DNA from: Chengkuizengella axinellae | Lineage (GTDB): Bacteria > Bacillota > Bacilli > Paenibacillales > KCTC-33759 | NCBI RefSeq assembly: GCF_030730905.1 | Contig: NZ_JAVAMP010000022.1 | Span: 1 to 52,556, forward strand | Direction of reading: 5' to 3' | DNA length: 52,556 bases | Shown: positions 8,005 to 16,281 of the stretch, piece after piece | Layout: each line of letters begins with the position of its first letter | Numbering within the stretch: the first letter of the stretch is position 1 | The notes under the pieces: generated by a model | The model's input: only the letters and a program-made list of their open reading frames with translations | Told to the model about the DNA's origin: nothing | Databases searched by the model: none | Position numbers and translations under genes: made by a program

Positions 8005-9411
8005 ATGTCTAGAAATCGACCTTATCTTTTTTATGAATTAACCAATAGTGTATGTTCACAATGTTTAATGAAAGTAGAAGCTAAAGTGATTATAGAAAAA
8101 GACAACGTATACTTACAGAAACATTGCTTGGAGCATGGACGTGAAAAAGTCCTCATTTCCACTGATGTAGATTACTACAAAATGTGCCGCGAATTTATTA
8201 AACCATCTGAAATGCCTGCTAGATGGAACACACCTATTCAATATGGATGTCCTTATGATTGCGGTTTATGTCCTGATCATGAACAGCACAGTTGTTTAAC
8301 TTTATTAGAAATCACTGACAAATGCAACTTACAGTGTCCCATTTGTTACGCTGATTCAAATCCAAATCGAGAGATATTTCGTTCTTTAGAAGAAATTGAA
8401 TTTATGATAGATGCTATTGTTCAAAATGAAAAAGAACCCGACATCGTGCAAATCAGTGGAGGAGAGCCCACCATACATCCACATTTTTTTCAAATATTAG
8501 ATTTAGCCAAATCAAAACCCATCAAACATTTAATGGTGAATACAAATGGAATCAAAATCGCACAAGATCGTGATTTTGTAAAAAAACTTGCTGAATATAA
8601 ACCTGGGTTTGAAATTTATTTGCAATTCGATAGCTTTGAAGAAAAAGCATTACAAGAGCTCAGAGGAGTAAACCTACTAGATATTAGAGAAAAAGCCATC
8701 GCACATTTAAATGAATTTAATATTTCAACTACATTAGTTGTCACATTAAAAAAGGATTTGAATGATCATGAGATCGGTAAGATCATTCAGTATGGAATTT
8801 CCCAAAAAGCAGTTAGAGGCGTGACTTTCCAGCCCATTCAGATTGAAGGACGTATAGAAGATTTCAACCCCGCTGAGGACCGATTAACTTTAAGCGAAGT
8901 TAGGCAAGAAATCATCAATCAGTCAGATTTATTCTCAGAAAAAGATGTCATTCCAGTACCATGCCATCCTGATTGTCTAGCAATGGGATATGCACTCAAA
9001 ATGAATGGTACAGCTATCCCTTTAACAGGGTTGATAGACCCTGAAGTGTTTTTGGAAGGGGCTAGAAACACCATTGTCTTTGAGCAAGATGATGTCTTAA
9101 AATCAAAAATGTTTGAGCTTTTTTCAACATCACATTCCCCGTCTTCAGCTGCTTCATCTTTAAAAGAGCTGCTTTGCTGTTTGCCTAAGGTATCCATACA
9201 AGAAAATATAAGTTATGACAATGTATTTCGGGTCATCATTATGCAGTTTTTAGATCGTTATAATTTCGATGTTCGATCAGTTAAAAAGTCCTGTGTTCAC
9301 ATTGCTCATCCTGATGGAAGAATCATTCCATTTGACACATATAATATGTTTTATCGTGATGGCTTGGATGGAAAATTAAAAGAGAAGTTAGGAGAAAAAT
9401 CTTATGAGTGA
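8005..9411 (+). CDS. Radical SAM protein resembling archaeal tetraether lipid synthase (Tes)
   Basis: The 468-residue enzyme carries the radical SAM motif CNLQCPIC (Cys107, 111, 114) and the SAM-site motif ISGGEPT. Before it are an N-terminal metal knuckle (Cys17, Cys20, His40-Cys41, His44) and a second cysteine cluster, GCPYDCGLC...HSC (Cys82, 86, 89, 97). The C-terminal part has CVHIAHPDGRIIPFDTYN. This combination, especially YGCPYDCGLCPDH directly before the radical SAM core, is typical of the MJ0619/Tes group that joins lipid chains in archaeal membranes. The substrate here is unknown; an Lgt-like partner upstream and a small membrane protein overlapping its end point to a lipid substrate. 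Confidence 0.75.
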   Translation: MSRNRPYLFYELTNSVCSQCLMKVEAKVIIEKDNVYLQKHCLEHGREKVLISTDVDYYKMCREFIKPSEMPARWNTPIQYGCPYDCGLCPDHEQHSCLTLLEITDKCNLQCPICYADSNPNREIFRSLEEIEFMIDAIVQNEKEPDIVQISGGEPTIHPHFFQILDLAKSKPIKHLMVNTNGIKIAQDRDFVKKLAEYKPGFEIYLQFDSFEEKALQELRGVNLLDIREKAIAHLNEFNISTTLVVTLKKDLNDHEIGKIIQYGISQKAVRGVTFQPIQIEGRIEDFNPAEDRLTLSEVRQEIINQSDLFSEKDVIPVPCHPDCLAMGYALKMNGTAIPLTGLIDPEVFLEGARNTIVFEQDDVLKSKMFELFSTSHSPSSAASSLKELLCCLPKVSIQENISYDNVFRVIIMQFLDRYNFDVRSVKKSCVHIAHPDGRIIPFDTYNMFYRDGLDGKLKEKLGEKSYE

Positions 9412-9679
9412 TGATAAAAGGCACCTCATACAGTTTTGGAAAGGACTTGGTTTAACTGTTATATTTCACCTTATTGCATTTGCACTCTCTGTTATTCTCA
9501 TTTCAATGGTTATGCCTATGTTCTTTATTGGTGTTTCACAGCTTTTATATATGATACCCGCCATTGTTTATTTTTCTTATAAAGATAAAGGAATTATGCA
9601 AGGGTTATGTGTAGGAGCTGTTGTTACATTTCTTTTAAATGCAGCTTGTTTTGGTTTATTGATGCTCTCCTTTAATTAA
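9404..9679 (+). CDS. Small membrane protein of the Lgt-like/radical SAM cassette
   Basis: A 91-residue protein with three probable membrane helices (about 14-36, 38-58 and 66-88) and a short charged start. Its ATG lies inside the end of the radical SAM gene (8-bp overlap), so translation is coupled. I do not recognise the family. Its position makes it a likely membrane partner or anchor of the cassette. Confidence 0.65.
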   Translation: MSDDKRHLIQFWKGLGLTVIFHLIAFALSVILISMVMPMFFIGVSQLLYMIPAIVYFSYKDKGIMQGLCVGAVVTFLLNAACFGLLMLSFN

Positions 9680-9718
9680 AATTACCCTTAAAAAATAGTC
9701 ACATACCCTAAGCTAAAA

Positions 9719-9727
9719 CATACGATA
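9719..9727 (+). promoter_or_regulatory. Possible sporulation-sigma -10 element
   Basis: CATACGATA fits the CATANNNTA pattern used by mother-cell sigma factors and lies 30 bp before the TTG start of the next gene. The -35 part (CACATAC) is weak, and such matches are not rare in AT-rich DNA. Confidence 0.3.
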
Positions 9728-9756
9728 AATTATCGCTGATTAAAGGAGGAATTTAA

Positions 9757-10065
9757 TTGAGTTTACCTACTGTTCCAAATATTGACCCGAACATCACTAT
9801 CGATCGTGAAAAGGCCATAGATTTATTATTAACCTCAATTGCTATGGAGGAAATTGGATTATCACATATTATTAATGCTGAGGGTGAAAAGATTCAAGCT
9901 GTGGTTGAAAACTTCAAAAAAAGTGATCATGCAGACATCACAAATTTAATTTATGTAAATGCCAATGTCGCTGATACATTAAAAAGAGTGATTCAAAAAC
10001 AAATCTTGCTTGACTTTAAGTTAGATGATGTCAAAGAATTAATTGAAGGTTTAGACGGAGAGTAA
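9757..10065 (+). CDS. Conserved small protein, possibly spore-surface associated
   Basis: The 102-residue product begins at a TTG preceded by an excellent AAAGGAGGA site. Its N-terminus (SLPTVPNIDPNITI) and the segment IAMEEIGLSHIINAEGEKIQ belong to a widespread Firmicutes family, found alone or fused to repetitive domains and often annotated hypothetical. I believe members occur on spore surfaces, but that is recollection, not proof. The rest is helical (VNANVADTLKRVIQKQILLD). A CATACGATA element upstream would fit sporulation control. It stands 77 bp after the lipid cassette and ahead of a terminator. Confidence 0.6.
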   Translation: MSLPTVPNIDPNITIDREKAIDLLLTSIAMEEIGLSHIINAEGEKIQAVVENFKKSDHADITNLIYVNANVADTLKRVIQKQILLDFKLDDVKELIEGLDGE

Positions 10066-10157
10066 AAGCCTTACACACTTTATTCATACATTGCTTTCAT
10101 TATATTAAACTGCATTGGATTATGGTTACTAAATCATTTGTCGTTTGTGTTGTACTA

Positions 10158-10198
10158 CAAAAACCGCTGTTCCTAACCTTAGGATTCAGCGGTTTTTG
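10158..10198. terminator. Bidirectional terminator between the 9757 gene and gatB
   Basis: Stem CAAAAACCGCTG / CAGCGGTTTTTG with an inner stem TCCTAA/TTAGGA; T-runs on both strands serve the two convergent genes. Confidence 0.8.
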
Positions 10199-10226
10199 TT
10201 GCTCTTAATAATATACTTCTTGCAGA

Positions 10227-11663
10227 TTAATCCAAACTCTCTTTAATAAGTTTGTTTACCAAACCTGGATTCGCTTTTCCTTTTGTTTCTTTCATGACTT
10301 GCCCTACTAAGAAGCCAATCGCTTTTTGTTTTCCGGCTTTATAATCAGAGACAGATTGAGGATTTTTTTCAATGATTTGTTGAACAATCGTTTTAATAGC
10401 TCCTTCATCACTAATCTGAACTAAGCCCTTTTCCTCTACAATGGTTTGAGGTGCTTTTCCAGATTCAATCATATCTTTAAACACCTGTTTGGCTATTTTG
10501 GAGCTAATCGTTCCTTTTTCAATTAAACCAATCATTTCTCCTAAACCTTTACCAGTTACTTTAACGTCAGGCAATTCCAAATTGTTTGCATTTAAATATC
10601 CTAACAAATCACCCATCATCCAGTTTGAAACAGATTTTGAATCCTTAGTATACGTTAAGCTTTCTTCAAAGAAATCAGCCAAATGTTTTGAAGAAGTGAT
10701 GACTTCAGCGTCATAACTTGGCAATTCAAATTGTTCCGTATATCTCTTCTTTCTTGAGTCTGGCAATTCAGGAATAGATGATCTTACACGTTCCTTCCAT
10801 TCATCATCAATATATAGCTGTACGAGGTCTGGGTCTGGGAAATATCGATAATCATGAGATTCTTCTTTTCCTCGCATAGAGAAAGTTTTACCTTTTGACT
10901 CATCCCAACGTCTCGTTTCCTGTACAACCTTTTCCCCGCTGTTGATTACATCTGCTTGACGCCACTCTTCATATTCTAATCCCTTTTTCACACCGCTAAA
11001 TGAGTTCATATTTTTCAATTCCGCTCTAGTTCCAAACTCTTCTTGTTCAAAAGGACGAATACTTATATTTGCGTCACAGCGTAAGGAGCCCTGCTCCATT
11101 TTCACATCAGACACATCACAATATTGAATAATCGCCTTTAACTTTTCCAAATAAAGTCTAGCTTCTTCAGGAGAACGAAGATCTGGTTCTGATACAATTT
11201 CTACAAGTGGAGTTCCAACACGGTTAAAATCAACCAATGATGCATAACCGCCATCAACATGTGTCAGTTTACCTGCATCCTCTTCTAAATGAAGTCTAGT
11301 AATACCAATTCTTTTCGTTTCTCCATCTAATTCGATATCAATCCAGCCATTCTCCCCAATTGGCTTATCAAACTGAGAGATTTGATACGCTTTTGGAGAA
11401 TCAGGATAAAAGTAATTTTTTCGATCAAACTTACTTTCTGTTGCTATTTCACAATTAAGAGCCATCGCTGCTTTCATTGCAAATTCAACTGCTTTTTTAT
11501 TTAAAACAGGTAATACCCCAGGATAACCTAAACAAATAGGACATGTATGAGAGTTCGGAGGAGCTCCAAATTCAGTGGAACAACCACAAAAGATCTTGGA
11601 ATTTGTGTGTAACTCTACATGAACTTCTAATCCAATGACGGTTTCAAATTTAGTATTAGACAT
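10227..11663 (-). CDS. gatB: Asp/Glu-tRNA amidotransferase subunit B
   Basis: GatB, 478 residues, the usual length. It binds misacylated Glu-tRNAGln/Asp-tRNAAsn and phosphorylates the side chain before amidation. The family signatures [12 protein letters not shown] (near the start) and [15 protein letters not shown] are present, the zinc-binding cysteines CGCS...CPIC are intact, and a C-terminal YqeY-like helical tail ends the protein. AGGAGG precedes the ATG, 20 bp after the gatA stop. Last gene of gatCAB. Confidence 0.97.
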   Translation of the reverse strand: MSNTKFETVIGLEVHVELHTNSKIFCGCSTEFGAPPNSHTCPICLGYPGVLPVLNKKAVEFAMKAAMALNCEIATESKFDRKNYFYPDSPKAYQISQFDKPIGENGWIDIELDGETKRIGITRLHLEEDAGKLTHVDGGYASLVDFNRVGTPLVEIVSEPDLRSPEEARLYLEKLKAIIQYCDVSDVKMEQGSLRCDANISIRPFEQEEFGTRAELKNMNSFSGVKKGLEYEEWRQADVINSGEKVVQETRRWDESKGKTFSMRGKEESHDYRYFPDPDLVQLYIDDEWKERVRSSIPELPDSRKKRYTEQFELPSYDAEVITSSKHLADFFEESLTYTKDSKSVSNWMMGDLLGYLNANNLELPDVKVTGKGLGEMIGLIEKGTISSKIAKQVFKDMIESGKAPQTIVEEKGLVQISDEGAIKTIVQQIIEKNPQSVSDYKAGKQKAIGFLVGQVMKETKGKANPGLVNKLIKESLD

Positions 11664-11683
11664 TTATCTTTTTTCCTCCTTCC

Positions 11684-13141
11684 CTATAACTGCGGTCGAT
11701 TTTGATGATATTCTGTACTTTGTTCATATGCATGAGCAACTCTCAACACAGTTGATTCATCAAACGCTTTCCCAATAATTTGCAATCCAACAGGCAAACC
11801 ATCTACAAAACCACATGGTACGCTAATCGCAGGAATACCTGCAAGACTAACTGGTATTGTACATATATCATTTAAATACATCGTTAAAGGATCATCAATT
11901 TGAGATCCTAATTTAAATGCTGTTGTAGGAGCTGTTGGTCCAATAACAACATCATATTTTTCAAACACTTTATCAAAATCTTGCTTAATTAAAGTACGGA
12001 CCTTTTGTGCTTTTAAATAGTAAGCATCATAGTATCCAGAGCTTAATGAATAAGTACCAAGCATAATTCTTCTTTTTACTTCATCACCGAAACCTTCACT
12101 ACGTGATTTCAAATATACATCTAATAAATTGTCTGGATTTTCTGTTCTTACACCGTAACGTACTCCATCAAATCTAGCTAGGTTGGAAGATGCTTCTGAA
12201 GATGCCAGCAAATAATAGGTTGCTACAGCATATTCAGTATGGGGTAGTGATACCTCTTCCCATTCAGCTCCAAGCCCTTCTAGAACTTTCAATGCACTCA
12301 TAATTGAATCTTTTACTTTTGGATCAATGCCTTCACATAGATATTCTTTAGGAACACCAATTTTCAAACCCTTCACATCACCAGACAATGCACTTATATA
12401 ATCAGGAATTTCTACATTGGCTGAAGTAGAATCCATAACATCATAACCTGCAATTGATTGTAAAACATAAGCGTTATCCTCAACATTTTTAGTAATTGGA
12501 CCGATTTGGTCTAATGATGAAGCAAAAGCCACAAGTCCAAAACGAGAAACCAAACCATAAGTAGGTTTTAGTCCGACAACTCCACAGTAAGCTGCGGGTT
12601 GACGAATGGAGCCACCTGTATCTGATCCTAAAGCAAAATAAACCTCATCCGCCGCGACGGCAGCAGCTGAGCCACCACTTGAACCACCAGGTACATATTC
12701 AGTATTCCATGGATTGTGTGTAGTTTGGAAGCTAGAATTCTCATTAGAGCCTCCCATCGCAAATTCATCCATATTGAGCTTTCCTATGGTAATAGACTGT
12801 GCTGATTTTAGCTTTTTCATGACAGAAGCATCATAAATAGGGTCAAAATTGGTTAGAAATTGGCTAGCACAAGTTGTTTTTAAACCTTCAGTCACTATAT
12901 TATCTTTAATCCCTGCAGGTAAACCAAACAACAATCCTCTTTCACTGCTGTTATCTAACAACTCGTCCAATTTATCTGCATAAGTTCTAGCATTCTCCTC
13001 ATCTAACGTCAAAAATGCTTTCACCTTTGAATCTACCTTCTGAATTCGCTCATATGATTCATTTACTAAATCTGATACTTTTAATTGTTTATTAACCAGT
13101 TGATTATGTATGTCTTTTAGCCGACTATGAAATAAAGACAC
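11684..13141 (-). CDS. gatA: Asp/Glu-tRNA amidotransferase subunit A
   Basis: GatA, 485 residues, an amidase-signature enzyme that frees ammonia from glutamine. The catalytic triad is at the same numbers as in other GatA proteins: Lys79 (GIKDN), Ser154 (PGGSSGGS) and Ser178 (DTGGSIRQP). The start is the GTG at 13141, giving [10 protein letters not shown], which aligns with B. subtilis GatA and follows GGAGG at 7 bp; a TTG at 13159 overlaps that ribosome site and is rejected. Confidence 0.97.
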   Translation of the reverse strand: MSLFHSRLKDIHNQLVNKQLKVSDLVNESYERIQKVDSKVKAFLTLDEENARTYADKLDELLDNSSERGLLFGLPAGIKDNIVTEGLKTTCASQFLTNFDPIYDASVMKKLKSAQSITIGKLNMDEFAMGGSNENSSFQTTHNPWNTEYVPGGSSGGSAAAVAADEVYFALGSDTGGSIRQPAAYCGVVGLKPTYGLVSRFGLVAFASSLDQIGPITKNVEDNAYVLQSIAGYDVMDSTSANVEIPDYISALSGDVKGLKIGVPKEYLCEGIDPKVKDSIMSALKVLEGLGAEWEEVSLPHTEYAVATYYLLASSEASSNLARFDGVRYGVRTENPDNLLDVYLKSRSEGFGDEVKRRIMLGTYSLSSGYYDAYYLKAQKVRTLIKQDFDKVFEKYDVVIGPTAPTTAFKLGSQIDDPLTMYLNDICTIPVSLAGIPAISVPCGFVDGLPVGLQIIGKAFDESTVLRVAHAYEQSTEYHQNRPQL

Positions 13142-13201
13142 AGTAAAGCCTCCTTCCAAAATAAACCTTTTTATTACATGAACTTATATTTATTTTTTTT
13201 A

Positions 13202-13489
13202 TTATTCAAGTACTGCAGGAACTTTTATTTGACCTTCGTCTTCCTCCGGAGCATTATGAAATACTTTTTCCAAAGGTAACGAATCACGTGTTTCATCTTC
13301 TCGCATCACATTTGTAAGCTTCAATACATGTGTTGTAGGTTCAATGTTTTCCGTATCTAATTCATTTAATTTCTCAGCATACTGTAAAATTGCATTTAAT
13401 TGTTTTGTAAATTGATTCTTTTCTTCATCTTTTAATTCAAGACGAGCTAATTTTGCAACGTGCTCCACGTCCTTGATGGATATACTCAT
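13202..13489 (-). CDS. gatC: Asp/Glu-tRNA amidotransferase subunit C
   Basis: GatC, 95 residues, the small subunit that wraps around GatA and stabilises it. The conserved [12 protein letters not shown] and the loop [10 protein letters not shown] are present. The ATG at 13489 has GGGAGG at 6 bp; upstream in-frame starts lack a ribosome site. First gene of the operon. Confidence 0.95.
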   Translation of the reverse strand: MSISIKDVEHVAKLARLELKDEEKNQFTKQLNAILQYAEKLNELDTENIEPTTHVLKLTNVMREDETRDSLPLEKVFHNAPEEDEGQIKVPAVLE

Positions 13490-13559
13490 ATAAATCCTCC
13501 CTATCCCTATATCACTGCGCATCTTAGTAGTAATAAAAAGCACTTTAAGTCATTACATC

Positions 13560-13588
13560 ATTATAGCTTACTTGTTTTTTTAACTCAA
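13560..13588 (-). promoter_or_regulatory. gatCAB promoter
   Basis: On the minus strand TTGAGT (13583-13588) and a perfect TATAAT (13560-13565) are 17 bp apart, about 70 bp before gatC. The rest of the 13590-13840 interval shows no gene. Confidence 0.75.
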
Positions 13589-13848
13589 TCCTTACATGTG
13601 TAACTTCTTAAATTGGATAACCTATAATCCAATATCACAGGATACGCCTATTTTTTTCTAATCAGGGACAAAATTTTATGGTGTGATTGACATGTTAATG
13701 GGATTATTTTACTCAATTATGACTTTTTAGTACCTACAATTTGGGTTAAAAATAGGGGCAATTCGTCCACGCCATCCCTTTGAACAAACATACATTAGTA
13801 CAAAGAGATTGACATATCACTTTTAAGGCATAATCGAGGAGGATGAAT

Positions 13849-15015
13849 ATGAATTTGTCATTTTTTTCCGAAGGTCTAAAAAACTTTAATCAAAATAAAA
13901 AATCACTCCTATCTAATAAAAAAATTGTTGTAGGTGTGTTTGTTCGGGAAAATTTTATAAAGAAGCTGATGAAACAGGATAGCGATTTTAAAATGTATTT
14001 TATGTTCAATGAATTCTATAAAGCAAGCGAAGATACAGACACAACATTATATTTTTTTGGATGTCATGATATAGATTTTGATCGTAGAAAAATCGTGGGT
14101 ACTTTCAGAGAAAAAGGAAGAGAATGGAGTAACAAAGAATTTCCTTTCCCAGATGTGATATTTGATCGAGTTCATAATTCTAATCAATCAGCAGAAATTG
14201 CTAGAGAGAAATTTAAGGAATTAAATATTAAAACAATGAATCCCAAAAGTTATTTTGACAAAAAAGAATTGTTGGAAGAATTACTAAAATTCAAAAGTTT
14301 AGAGCCATATATACCACGAACAGCTCCATTCAATGGTTATGATGATTTAGAAAAAATATTAATAGAAGAGAAATCAATCTATTTAAAAGATATATACGGT
14401 AGAGCAGGGATTAGAATTATGAAAATTAAAAAAATCAAAAAGAAAGGTTATCGTTATCAATATTCTTTAAATAAGAAAATTCACAAAGGGATGGAAAAAA
14501 ACTTAAAAAAATTGTATCAAAAGATTTTAAAATTATATAAAGGTAAAGAAAATCAAGTTTATATACAAACTGCAATTAACTTGCTGAGGGTAGAAAATAA
14601 AATTGTTGATATGCGAGCTGAAGTACAGCGAGATAGAAACGGGGGTTTAGTGATTTTAGCTGTCCCAGTCCGAATTGCTCAAAAAGGTGCTCATATTACA
14701 ACACATTCAGAAGCTGTATCTTTTCAAACATTTTTTAGAGATCAATTGAACTATTCTGAGCAAGAAATAAATAAATTAAAAAATCAAATCGATCATTTTT
14801 TAAGAGAAGTTTACATGAAAACGGAACAAATTTATGGTTCTTTCGGGCAACTAGGCATAGACTTTGCACTAGATAAAAATAAGAAGCTATGGTTTATTGA
14901 ATGTAATGCAAAATCGGCTCAAGTCTCTATCCTAAAGGCTTATGGTGAAAACATGGTACAAGAATCATTTAAAAATAATTTGGGATATGCGAAATTTTTA
15001 GTAGACTCAAATTAA
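13849..15015 (+). CDS. YheC/YheD family spore-coat-associated ATP-grasp protein
   Basis: A 388-residue member of the YheC/YheD family, whose B. subtilis members are coat-associated spore proteins. The ATP-grasp fold shows in the central lysine-rich KDIYGRAGIRIMKI, the DMRAEVQRD strand and the C-terminal LGIDFALDKNKKLWFIECN, which supplies metal-binding acidic and asparagine residues. GAGGAGG sits 6 bp before the ATG at 13849; the ATG at 13843 is too close to it. It lies 61 bp ahead of a KamA-family gene on the same strand. Its presence argues for a spore former. The substrate is unknown. Confidence 0.85.
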   Translation: MNLSFFSEGLKNFNQNKKSLLSNKKIVVGVFVRENFIKKLMKQDSDFKMYFMFNEFYKASEDTDTTLYFFGCHDIDFDRRKIVGTFREKGREWSNKEFPFPDVIFDRVHNSNQSAEIAREKFKELNIKTMNPKSYFDKKELLEELLKFKSLEPYIPRTAPFNGYDDLEKILIEEKSIYLKDIYGRAGIRIMKIKKIKKKGYRYQYSLNKKIHKGMEKNLKKLYQKILKLYKGKENQVYIQTAINLLRVENKIVDMRAEVQRDRNGGLVILAVPVRIAQKGAHITTHSEAVSFQTFFRDQLNYSEQEINKLKNQIDHFLREVYMKTEQIYGSFGQLGIDFALDKNKKLWFIECNAKSAQVSILKAYGENMVQESFKNNLGYAKFLVDSN

Positions 15016-15076
15016 AGTAACAACGACTTATAAGAATGAATAAGCTAAACTAATCATTCATAGTAGGAGGATGATC

Positions 15077-16153
15077 ATGGCTTACCCAAAATATATAACA
15101 GATATTTCTAAAATCGAACAAATACCTCCTGAAGATAGGGAGAAGTTAAAAGCAATCACTGAAAAATTTGTGTTTCGCATAAATGAATATTATTTAAAAT
15201 TAATTCATTGGGATGACCCCAACGATCCTATTCGAAAGTTGATCATACCTGATGAAAGTGAGAAAGAGGAATATGGGATTTGGGATGCCTGTGATGAAGC
15301 ATCAAATTATGTAGTTTCTGGTTGCCAGCATAAATATACAACAACAGCCCTATTAATTGTATCTGAAGTATGTGGAGCATACTGTCGTTATTGTTTTCGG
15401 AAAAGATTGTTTAGAAACGATGTGAAAGAAGCTGTATCAGATGTAGGACCTGGTTTAAAATATATACGTGAGAATGCACAAATTAGTAATGTACTATTAA
15501 CAGGTGGCGATCCATTCATTTTAGCTACTCCAAAGCTAAGATATATCATTGAAGAGTTACGTAGTATCGACCACGTGAAGATCATTCGTATAGGATCTAA
15601 AATACCTGTATTTAACCCTATGCGGATATATGAAGACGAAGATTTATTACAATTAATTCAAGAAAATTCCACTGTTGATAAGAGAATTTATGTCATGACT
15701 CATATTAATCATCCTAGAGAAATAACTGAGGAAGCTAAATGGGCTTTTCAGACGCTTCACAATTCAGGAGCAATCTTAGTAAATCAAACACCTGTATTAA
15801 GGGGCATAAATGATGATGCTATAGTATTAGGTGAATTACTTAATAAGCTTTCCTGGGCGGGCGTTACCCCCTATTACTTTTTTGTAAATCGACCTGTAGC
15901 TGGTAATAAAGGGTTTGTACTTACACTAAAAGAAGTGTACGAACTGGTGGAACAAGCAAAAGCACTAACATCAGGATTAGGAAAGAGAGTTCGGCTAGTT
16001 ATGAGTCATTCCTCAGGAAAAATAGAGATTTTGGGTATTGAGAACGAAAAAGCATACTTAAAATACCACCAGTCTAGAGATGGTCATGATGGGAGATTTA
16101 TGTCACTTGATTGTCCAGATGATGCGGCCTGGTTTGATGATTTGATTCAGTAA
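15077..16153 (+). CDS. KamA-family radical SAM aminomutase-like protein
   Basis: The 358-residue enzyme has the radical SAM cluster motif CGAYCRYC (Cys99, 103, 106) and LLTGGDPF, both typical of lysine 2,3-aminomutases. Near the C-terminus, MSHSSGKIEIL retains a GK pair where the PLP-binding lysine lies in KamA. It is about 100 residues shorter than B. subtilis KamA (YodO) and lacks the longer N- and C-terminal extensions, so substrate and oligomer may differ; EF-P lysylation-type (EpmB) activity is another option. TAGGAGG is 6 bp ahead of the ATG at 15077. Confidence 0.8.
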   Translation: MAYPKYITDISKIEQIPPEDREKLKAITEKFVFRINEYYLKLIHWDDPNDPIRKLIIPDESEKEEYGIWDACDEASNYVVSGCQHKYTTTALLIVSEVCGAYCRYCFRKRLFRNDVKEAVSDVGPGLKYIRENAQISNVLLTGGDPFILATPKLRYIIEELRSIDHVKIIRIGSKIPVFNPMRIYEDEDLLQLIQENSTVDKRIYVMTHINHPREITEEAKWAFQTLHNSGAILVNQTPVLRGINDDAIVLGELLNKLSWAGVTPYYFFVNRPVAGNKGFVLTLKEVYELVEQAKALTSGLGKRVRLVMSHSSGKIEILGIENEKAYLKYHQSRDGHDGRFMSLDCPDDAAWFDDLIQ

Positions 16154-16185
16154 CAAGACGAAAGTAGATTGCTAAGGATGGTTCC

Positions 16186-16223
16186 AAAAAAGGATTGTTT
16201 CATCTCATGAATAATCCTTTTTT
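16186..16223. terminator. Bidirectional terminator between kamA-like and comP-like genes
   Basis: Stem AAAAAAGGATT / AATCCTTTTTT with T-runs on both strands, between two convergent genes. Confidence 0.8.
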
Positions 16224-16281
16224 ATCTCAATTTTCATACCCATATCACTTTCTTCTCCCCTTACTAAACAATTCATAACCA

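Noticed and set aside
13681-13760. TTGACA at 13687 as a promoter for the YheC/YheD gene
   Set aside because: No acceptable -10 box lies at 16-18 bp on the plus strand.
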